The notes under the pieces: generated by a model
Database searches by the model: none
What the model was told of the DNA's origin: nothing
Seen by the model: the letters and a program-made list of their open reading frames with translations, nothing else
Made by a program: the position numbers and the translations under genes
Shown here: positions 7,558 through 12,984 of the stretch, one piece after another
How the letters are laid out: each line of letters begins with the position of its first letter
Numbering within the stretch: position 1 is the first letter of the stretch
Source of the DNA: UBA4416 sp044357775
GTDB lineage: Bacteria > Bacteroidota > Bacteroidia > B-17B0 > Aurantibacillaceae
Reading direction: 5' to 3'
DNA: 12,984 bases
Assembly: GCA_044357775.1 (NCBI GenBank)
Contig: JBIKOX010000074.1
Coordinates: 1 to 12,984, forward strand

Positions 7558-8808
7558 ATGTTTGAGTTTATAAAAGAATACAGAAGACTAACTCCCGCAA
7601 TAACTAACGTTATTGTAGCTGAGTTTTTTATTCAATTAGTTAATGCCACGTTTATGTTAATTCTTCCTTTATATATGGATAGAAAAGGCTACAGCGCAGA
7701 GGAAATAGCTCTTTTTATTACCTTTCGGTTTTTAGGCGTATTTCTCCTGGCACTTCCTATTGGTAATATTATTAAAGGCAGGGTAATGAAACCTTTTTTT
7801 TATATGTCTTCCTTTTTAGTTCCACTATTTGGTTTGTGTATCGTGTTGTGTATTTATTTAAAATTAACGTTACTAATATATGTTTCATTATTACTTTGGG
7901 GTGCATCATTTACTTTTATGCAAATACCAATTACTCCTTATATTTTGCGAAACGAAATAAAAGAAAATCATACATCAGGTATCGCCTTAAGTTATAGTAC
8001 ATGGAGTTTTGCAGGAATTTTTAGTGGTGTAATTATTGCTTTTTTAGACAGAATAAATCCCTATTATTTTGATGAAGAAAAGATTTTAATCCTATTTTCC
8101 ATTATAGGTTTTGGTGGACTTTATTTTATGAGTAAAGTAAATTTAGTAGAAGAAATTGATGACGCTAAAACATCTAAAATAAAAACCAAACTTCACAAAA
8201 ATGATTGGTTCTTAATTTTTAAAGGCTTGGTTCCCACACTAATAATTGCAACTGGCGCAGGGTTAACTATTCCGTTTATCAGTTTATTTTTTGATAAAGT
8301 TCATCACATGGGCAAAGGAGACTTTAGTTTTGTAAGTGCTATTGCAGCAGTTTTAGTTGTTTGGGGTGCATTAATGGTACCACGGATAAAAAATAATATC
8401 GGTTATAAAATTGCCATACCAACAACTCAAGCATTAGCAGTAATATCATTAGTAGCTTTGGCAACCACGCAATTGTATAATCAAAATAGTATTGCTGTTT
8501 ACATTGCCGTAATTTGTTATTTGCTAAGACAACCATTAATGAATATGGCAGGACCAATGACATCTGAATTGGTAATGAATTATGTTGGCGAAAAAAACAG
8601 AGAAATTACCAGTGCATTAACTGCAGCCATTTGGAGTGGAAGTTGGGTAATTAGTGGTTACATGGTAAAAATCATGTTTAGTAAAAACTATCCTTATGTA
8701 AATATATTTTTAATTACAGCGGCCCTTTATGCCTTTGGAGTTTTACTCTATTATTTTTTAATTTTAGATTACGGAAAACGTGAAAAACAAGGGTTAATTA
8801 AGCCTTAA
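7558..8808 (+). CDS. MFS transporter
   Basis: This is a 416-residue membrane protein with about 12 hydrophobic helices in two halves, separated by a charged loop near residues 195-220 (VEEIDDAKTSKIKTKLHK). That length and layout fit the Major Facilitator Superfamily. The loop between helices 2 and 3 (PIGNIIKGRVMK) is a weak form of the MFS G-x-x-x-D-R motif. The sequence does not reveal the substrate, and I do not recognise a named subfamily. The ATG at 7558 lies three bases after the miaA stop, which makes it the last gene of the DUF6702-miaA-MFS operon. Its stop TAA (8806-8808) overlaps the stop codon of the convergent regulator gene (8805-8807), so the two genes share the four bases TTAA and there is no room for a terminator between them. 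Confidence 0.88.
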   Translation: MFEFIKEYRRLTPAITNVIVAEFFIQLVNATFMLILPLYMDRKGYSAEEIALFITFRFLGVFLLALPIGNIIKGRVMKPFFYMSSFLVPLFGLCIVLCIYLKLTLLIYVSLLLWGASFTFMQIPITPYILRNEIKENHTSGIALSYSTWSFAGIFSGVIIAFLDRINPYYFDEEKILILFSIIGFGGLYFMSKVNLVEEIDDAKTSKIKTKLHKNDWFLIFKGLVPTLIIATGAGLTIPFISLFFDKVHHMGKGDFSFVSAIAAVLVVWGALMVPRIKNNIGYKIAIPTTQALAVISLVALATTQLYNQNSIAVYIAVICYLLRQPLMNMAGPMTSELVMNYVGEKNREITSALTAAIWSGSWVISGYMVKIMFSKNYPYVNIFLITAALYAFGVLLYYFLILDYGKREKQGLIKP

Positions 8809-10001
8809 AATAGTAATGTAAATTCAACACCTGATGAAATTACGTTTCCATTTTGTTTAGCAGTATTCCAGTTTTTCATGGCGTTTAGCGCTTTTTTAAT
8901 TTCTTCTCGGCAACTACAATCATCCTTGTTAATTTGAATAATTTCAGTAACAGTTAACTCACCTTTCAAATTAACGAATCCAACTATTTTAAAACTACCA
9001 AAAATAGGTTTAACAATTTTATTAGATTTTAAATGTGAAAGAACAAATTCCTTAATAGCTAATTCATTTCCGGTGTAGAAGGGTTTAGAATATTCATTTG
9101 AAATCGTTGCTGAAGTATTAGCAATAGCAACTGATTTTTTGCTAATCATTGAATTAGCATTTTCAAACTTTGTTGATTTTTCGGATTCCATTTCTGCTTC
9201 TATTGTTTTTTTAGAATCGCTTTCTTCTCCCATATTACTATTTAATTTATCTGCTTCATGTATTTGAGCAATTGCAGCACTGGCATTTTCATCAGCAACG
9301 GCGCCACTAGTGGATTCTAAATGTTCTTTATTGCTGTTATCTTTTTTCTTAAATTGAGATTTGTCATCTAACGAAACTTCTTTCTTTGATAAAGCATCAA
9401 TATCTCCATCCTTTCTATTTTTTGACTGATCTTTTGTATTGGTAGTTGTTTCAGCAATTGCTTGTTGATTTTTGGCCAAATCAATCGTTGATTCCATTAT
9501 CGTACTTTTAGCGTCCTCACTCTTTGTGTTATTCGATATTATGACCTCTTCAGATTTTGATTTCTTTTCAACTTTATCTAATTCAGATAAAATTTTATTT
9601 TCTTCAGTAGCTTCTACTGGCAAAATTGATTTAGATTTATTGTTCTCATCATTTTTTACTTCATTCAATACAATATTAGTTTCAGCTTCATTTTTAGTTT
9701 GATTGAAAAATAAAACAGAAATGATAATTATTAAAACAATTGATGCCGCAGCACTAAACCAAAAAAAATTATTTTTGGAACCACCTTTATTTGCATCTGC
9801 TATTTTTTTTGAAATGGATACATTTAACTCTTCAGCTAAAATCTTAGCTTTGTTTGAAGTTGAATGATTAGAAAATCCTTCAAAAGCATCTTTTTCAAAA
9901 TCATCTAAATCTTCAAAATTACTTGAATTATTAGATGATGAATCTAACAATTTAAATAATTCTTCAGCAGACAATGGTTTATGTTTATCGGGGTTGCTCA
10001 C
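8805..10001 (-). CDS. Membrane regulator with TonB-like C-terminus, presumed anti-sigma partner
   Basis: This 398-residue single-pass membrane protein has four parts. A cytoplasmic part (1 to about 76) is rich in acidic and serine residues and includes a helix (KAKILAEELNVSISKKIADA). One transmembrane helix spans about 79-99. A long periplasmic linker of low complexity, full of Lys, Glu, Ser, Asn and Ala, spans about 100-305. A folded C-terminal domain (about 310-398) follows, with GFVNLKGELTVTEIIQ and ALNAMKNWNTAKQNG and a final FTLLF, the pattern of TonB C-terminal domains. The two cysteines in DDCSC (361-365) are the only ones. No zinc-binding anti-sigma motif is visible. It starts at GTG 10001, inside the end of the sigma gene (17 bases shared), which implies coupled translation. 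A role as anti-sigma factor is inferred from position and topology. It could also be an envelope protein that binds TonB-type partners. Confidence 0.8.
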   Translation of the reverse strand: MSNPDKHKPLSAEELFKLLDSSSNNSSNFEDLDDFEKDAFEGFSNHSTSNKAKILAEELNVSISKKIADANKGGSKNNFFWFSAAASIVLIIIISVLFFNQTKNEAETNIVLNEVKNDENNKSKSILPVEATEENKILSELDKVEKKSKSEEVIISNNTKSEDAKSTIMESTIDLAKNQQAIAETTTNTKDQSKNRKDGDIDALSKKEVSLDDKSQFKKKDNSNKEHLESTSGAVADENASAAIAQIHEADKLNSNMGEESDSKKTIEAEMESEKSTKFENANSMISKKSVAIANTSATISNEYSKPFYTGNELAIKEFVLSHLKSNKIVKPIFGSFKIVGFVNLKGELTVTEIIQINKDDCSCREEIKKALNAMKNWNTAKQNGNVISSGVEFTLLF

Positions 10002-10575
10002 TGTTTTTTTCTAATTTAATTTTTAAATTCCTTTTGCCGTTTTGTATAAAACTTTTTACTTCATTTACAGAGTATCCGGTAATATCAATAATTTCCTGAT
10101 AAGATTTTTGTTTCAAATAAAATAGCTCAATGCACTTTTTTTGTTCTTCGCTTAATTCTTCAATCGCCCTTTCTAATAAAGTATATTGTATTTCTTTTTC
10201 TTCTGCCTTATTAGGATGCAAACTACTCTCCGTTTCCATAAAAGAGTCGGCGTTAATTTGCAAATCTATCTCTTTTTTTAATTTAACTTGTTGAGACCGT
10301 ATTATCATCAAACAATGATTTTTTGAGAATGTATACAACCAACTTTTAAAATATTCAATGTTAAATTTTAATAAATCAGCTAATAGCTTTTCAAATATTT
10401 GCATTACTGCATCTTTTGCCTCGTCCTCATTTTTAAGATACTTTAATGCTAGACCCAAAACTAAATGTGAATACCGTTTGTATAGAATTCCAACAAACAC
10501 ATTGTTCTTTGTGTTTTTAAATTCTGTAATTAATTCATTATCAGATAAATCATTATGTTTTTCGTTATGAAGCAA
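9985..10575 (-). CDS. ECF-type sigma-70 family RNA polymerase sigma factor
   Basis: This 196-residue cytoplasmic sigma factor directs RNA polymerase to a set of promoters. Region 2 covers about 25-95, with core-binding and -10-binding helices (KNEDEAKDAVMQIFEKLLAD, then SWLYTFSKNHCLMIIRS). Region 4 covers about 131-188 (LLERAIEELSEEQKKCIELF, then the helix-turn-helix SYQEIIDITGYSVNEVKSFI). The linker between them lacks region 3, as is usual for ECF factors. There is no ATG before residue 58. The TTG at 10575 puts a normal N-terminus before LSDNELITEFK, so I take it as the start. The gene overlaps the TonB-like regulator downstream by 17 bases, the standard layout for a sigma/anti-sigma pair. 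Its own promoter must lie in the 133-base gap shared with the divergent YfiR-like gene, but I see no clear match on that strand. Confidence 0.92.
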   Translation of the reverse strand: MLHNEKHNDLSDNELITEFKNTKNNVFVGILYKRYSHLVLGLALKYLKNEDEAKDAVMQIFEKLLADLLKFNIEYFKSWLYTFSKNHCLMIIRSQQVKLKKEIDLQINADSFMETESSLHPNKAEEKEIQYTLLERAIEELSEEQKKCIELFYLKQKSYQEIIDITGYSVNEVKSFIQNGKRNLKIKLEKNSEQPR

Positions 10576-10633
10576 AATAAAAATAAAAGATAAATATAAA
10601 CTATTTTAATCAGAAAAATTAATAGCTAAATCC

Positions 10634-10664
10634 TTTGTTTAATGTTATGATACTAGTATATTTG
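10634..10664 (+). promoter_or_regulatory. Bacteroidetes-type promoter for the YfiR-TPR-HAMP operon
   Basis: TTTG at 10634-10637 and TATATTTG at 10657-10664 (followed by C) match both halves of the Bacteroidetes housekeeping promoter, with a 19-base spacer inside the usual range. The predicted transcript starts near 10668-10672, about 40 bases before the TTG start at 10709. A ten-base palindrome, ATACTAGTAT (10650-10659), overlaps the upstream end of the -7 element and could be an operator. This is the best promoter in the window. Confidence 0.65.
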
Positions 10665-10669
10665 CTTCC

Positions 10670-10694
10670 TTACAAATTGGCAAGCTATTTGTAA
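10670..10694. repeat. Perfect 8-bp inverted repeat at the presumed transcription start
   Basis: TTACAAAT (10670-10677) and ATTTGTAA (10687-10694) are exact inverted copies separated by nine bases. The site falls at or just after the predicted start of the YfiR operon transcript. It could be a binding site for a dimeric regulator or a small hairpin in the mRNA leader. It also lies in the upstream region of the divergent sigma gene. Confidence 0.5.
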
Positions 10695-10708
10695 AACAAT
10701 CTGATTAA

Positions 10709-11233
10709 TTGAAAATTTTATTAAAATATAGTTTAATACTTATTTTAGGTTTTACTAACCTTAGCTTTCAGCAACAGCAAGGTTTTGATCCAAATTCAAA
10801 ATTGAAAGCCACTTATATTTATAACTTTACAAAACATTTTGATTGGCCAGATAAAATGAAATCTGGAAATTTTATTATTCAGGTTGTAGGTACAAATTCT
10901 AGTCTAAATCAAGAGTTAACTAAAATGGCTGCTTCAAAACAAGTTGGAAACCAGAAATTAGAAATTAAAAACTCTAGTAGTTTTGATAATCAGCCACATA
11001 TCATTTTTTTATTAAATGATGCATCCGATATGTTGAAAGAGGTGACTTCAAAGTATAAAGGAAAGGGGTCATTAATTGTTACAGAAAAAAATGGGTTGGC
11101 CAAAGCCGGTTCTGCAATTAACTTTGTGGCAATAGATAGTAAGTTAAAGTTTGAATATAGTAAGCATAATGCAGTAAAAGAAGGGTTAAAAACTGGCGAC
11201 GGCCTAAATAGTTTAGCTATTGTAATTGATTAA
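10709..11233 (+). CDS. YfiR-like (DUF4154) periplasmic protein
   Basis: This 174-residue exported protein has a signal peptide at about 1-21 (MKILLKYSLILILGFTNLSF), followed by a YfiR/DUF4154-type domain. Supporting motifs are KLKATYIYNFTKHFDWP (31-47), IIQVVGTN (56-63), QPHIIFLLND (95-104), SLIVTEKNGLAKAGSAINF (121-139) and a late region with NAVKEGLKTGDGLNSLA. In Pseudomonas, YfiR is a periplasmic repressor of the membrane diguanylate cyclase YfiN. Here the likely partner is the HAMP receptor two genes downstream; that link is inferred. The start is TTG 10709, since the next in-frame methionine (residue 50) would remove the signal peptide. It is the first gene of an operon with a good promoter at 10634-10664, and the next gene begins 16 bases after its stop. 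Confidence 0.88.
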   Translation: MKILLKYSLILILGFTNLSFQQQQGFDPNSKLKATYIYNFTKHFDWPDKMKSGNFIIQVVGTNSSLNQELTKMAASKQVGNQKLEIKNSSSFDNQPHIIFLLNDASDMLKEVTSKYKGKGSLIVTEKNGLAKAGSAINFVAIDSKLKFEYSKHNAVKEGLKTGDGLNSLAIVID

Positions 11234-11249
11234 ATAATTTTTTAAATTT

Positions 11250-12164
11250 GTGCAAGTGTTAACAGTCTTAAAATCATATCATTACTTTAAAAGAAGCATC
11301 TTCTTTTTATTAGTATTTGTTTGTCATAACTATTATGCTCAAACCGATTTACTATTTGATGCTCAAAAACTATGTAACGAAAAAAAGTTTGATGAAGCTA
11401 TTCCACTTATTGATAAAGTAATTTCGCATCCTGAAACTAAAGACGATCCAGCATCGTGGCATATTCGTTCATTTGCTTATATTCAAACCTTTAAGTTACT
11501 TGGTAGTTCTAATATCTCAAAAACCTATTTGTTAGATACCGCAATGTCATCTGCTATTAAATCGATGCGGTTAGATACCTCAAAGAGTTACACAGATAAC
11601 AATAAAGCATTCATTAAAAATGGAGCAGGTTCTTATTATAAAACTAGCATTATGCTTTTAGAAGACTCCTTAGATAATGAAAAATCAGAACTATTCTACT
11701 TAAACTATAAAAAATATACTGCTATAATTGATCCAACATTTGACTTTAAAGAAAAAGATATTAATTATTACAATTCAACAGGTAGTACGTTTGAAGATCT
11801 TTACATGAGAAATAATTTTAATCAAAAGTACGGAGATGTAGCAAAATATGCCTTATTAAAAGTATTAGAAATTGATAGTAAAAATATTACTGCAAATATT
11901 AACCTAGGAATTTTATACTATAATCAAGGTGCTACATTAATGCGTATGATGGACTATGACGTAGATTTAGCTCAACTAGATGTCATTCAAGAAAATGCCA
12001 AAAAATTATTTAAGCAATCTCTGCCTTTTATGATTAAAGTTTATGAGATAGATCCTAAAGCTGAAAAAGCAATAGAAAGTTTAGAAGGGATTTATTCAGC
12101 TTTAATGGACGATGAAAAGGCAAATGAATTCAAACAAAAGAAAGCTGCCTTAAACAAAAAATAA
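11250..12164 (+). CDS. Secreted TPR-like protein
   Basis: This 304-residue exported protein has an N-terminal signal peptide (positively charged stretch YHYFKRS, hydrophobic core IFFLLVFVC, probable cut after NYYAQ near 31). The rest is alpha-helical with features of tetratricopeptide repeats: LCNEKKFDEAIPLIDKVISH, a repeat-like unit around KYALLKVLEIDSKNITANIN with NLGILYYNQGATL, and LPFMIKVYEIDPKAEKAIES near the end. TPR folds usually bind other proteins. It sits between the YfiR-like gene and the HAMP receptor, so it is likely a periplasmic partner of that system (inference). There is no nearby ATG. GTG at 11250 (or GTG at 11256) is needed to keep the signal peptide. The stop TAA is followed at once by a short GAGG-type ribosome site for the next gene. 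Confidence 0.82.
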   Translation: MQVLTVLKSYHYFKRSIFFLLVFVCHNYYAQTDLLFDAQKLCNEKKFDEAIPLIDKVISHPETKDDPASWHIRSFAYIQTFKLLGSSNISKTYLLDTAMSSAIKSMRLDTSKSYTDNNKAFIKNGAGSYYKTSIMLLEDSLDNEKSELFYLNYKKYTAIIDPTFDFKEKDINYYNSTGSTFEDLYMRNNFNQKYGDVAKYALLKVLEIDSKNITANINLGILYYNQGATLMRMMDYDVDLAQLDVIQENAKKLFKQSLPFMIKVYEIDPKAEKAIESLEGIYSALMDDEKANEFKQKKAALNKK

Positions 12165-12168
12165 GAGG
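12163..12168 (+). promoter_or_regulatory. Shine-Dalgarno-like site before the HAMP gene
   Basis: AAGAGG ends seven bases before the ATG at 12176 and overlaps the stop of the TPR gene (12162-12164). Most leaders in this window lack such a site, as is usual in Bacteroidota, so it supports the chosen start and coupled expression. Confidence 0.4.
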
Positions 12169-12175
12169 TTGTAAT

Positions 12176-12984
12176 ATGGCATATAGATTTACAATTGGTA
12201 GAAAAATAGGGACTGGATTTGGAGTTTTACTTGTACTAACTCTTGTAGCTTTTATATTTACTATTGTTATTGTTACAAAAAGCAAACATTCAACTGAATC
12301 TGTTGTAGGGCAGGTAACTCCTTCCGTTTCTGCATTAAAAGAGTATAACTTTATTTTACAAAAATCGCAAACGTTAATCTCTAGATGGTATTTTAAACAA
12401 TCTAGCGATGATGATCCTTCAAAAACAGAATTAATTAATTTAATTAATAAAGATTATCCTCATATTAAGGCCGAAATAAATGCCCTTTCGGTAAACTGGA
12501 CTAAACCGGAAAAAGATAAAGCTAAAACAATCATCAATTTTAGTGATGGCTTATTTAAGCTCTATAAGGAGGAAATTATGACTCCGCTTAATTCATGGGA
12601 AAGTTATAATGATGCCGATATCTACTTTTTGGTTACTTCTCCATTTGAAGATAGTCAAGAAAAAATAAAAATGCTTTATGTACAATTAAACGACTTAATT
12701 ACTCAACAGGAATTAAATGCTGAAAAAACAAAGGAGCAAATGTTTAGTTCATTCAATTTTCTAGACTGGTTTGTGAAGCTTTTAGGTATAGGGCTATTTA
12801 TTGGAGGAATACTAATTGCCATTTTTACAACTACATCTATCACCAAGCCCATACAAGTGCTAAAAAAAATGTTGTTATCAATGGGTTTAGGTATCTTGCC
12901 AAAGGAAAGAATTAATTATAGAACAGATGAAATTGGTGAGATGGGAATTGCGTTAAATAGCCTTGTAGAATCAATGGAAAGTAC
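12176..12984 (+). CDS. HAMP-domain transmembrane receptor, N-terminal part (cut by the right edge)
   Basis: The frame is open from the ATG at 12176 to the right edge (269 codons). The layout is that of a bacterial transmembrane sensor. A short cytoplasmic start (MAYRFTIGRKIGTG) is followed by transmembrane helix 1 at about 14-36. A helical periplasmic domain runs from about 37 to 198, probably a four-helix bundle like those of chemoreceptors. Transmembrane helix 2 (about 202-222) leads into a HAMP domain (about 223-269) with SITKPIQVLKKML, a connector, and RTDEIGEMGIALNSLVESM. The output domain lies beyond the window; it could be a histidine kinase, an SpoIIE-type phosphatase, a diguanylate cyclase or a chemoreceptor signalling domain. 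As the third gene after the YfiR-like and TPR genes, it is the likely membrane receptor they serve. Confidence 0.88.
   Translation, partial: MAYRFTIGRKIGTGFGVLLVLTLVAFIFTIVIVTKSKHSTESVVGQVTPSVSALKEYNFILQKSQTLISRWYFKQSSDDDPSKTELINLINKDYPHIKAEINALSVNWTKPEKDKAKTIINFSDGLFKLYKEEIMTPLNSWESYNDADIYFLVTSPFEDSQEKIKMLYVQLNDLITQQELNAEKTKEQMFSSFNFLDWFVKLLGIGLFIGGILIAIFTTTSITKPIQVLKKMLLSMGLGILPKERINYRTDEIGEMGIALNSLVESMES

Noticed and set aside
9472..9702. Plus-strand open frame inside the regulator gene
   Set aside because: It is a Ser/Leu/Phe-rich antisense shadow of the Lys/Glu/Asp/Ser-rich linker, explained by codon composition.

Overview
The window is AT-rich DNA that most likely comes from a member of the Bacteroidota. 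The evidence is the family content (DUF6702, DUF1599 beside folP, a secreted M1-type peptidase, a YfiR-like protein, and an ECF sigma factor paired with a TonB-like membrane regulator), leaders that almost lack Shine-Dalgarno sequences, and several matches to the Bacteroidetes promoter pattern TTTG-N19-TAnnTTTG. I cannot place it to genus.

Layout: (1) 1-845, minus strand, 5' part of a secreted protein with a conserved N-terminal domain followed by 49-residue tandem repeats that run off the left edge. (2) 846-1600, a gene-free AT-rich gap holding a compact nested inverted repeat (1383-1437) that looks like a dispersed genomic repeat. (3) folP (minus) next to a divergent two-repeat DUF1599 gene. 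(4) A divergent cluster: a HupE/UreJ-like membrane protein and a secreted M1 metallopeptidase on the minus strand, and a DUF6702 protein, miaA and an MFS transporter tightly packed on the plus strand. (5) An ECF sigma factor overlapping its presumed partner, a single-pass membrane protein with a long charged periplasmic linker and a TonB-like C-terminal domain. Its stop codon overlaps that of the MFS gene, tail to tail. (6) 10709-12984, a plus-strand signalling operon with a good promoter: YfiR-like periplasmic protein, secreted TPR-like protein, and a HAMP-containing receptor cut off by the right edge.

How the genes may work together: the sigma/TonB-like pair and the YfiR-TPR-HAMP set are two adjacent, divergently arranged envelope-sensing units. 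The HupE-like and DUF6702 proteins share a start region and may form a split version of a membrane protein plus its periplasmic domain. folP and miaA are housekeeping genes. Many genes here need GTG or TTG starts. The best candidates for undescribed biology are the YfiR-TPR-HAMP operon, the TonB-tailed sigma regulator and the HupE/DUF6702/M1 group. All of these are inferences from sequence reading alone.
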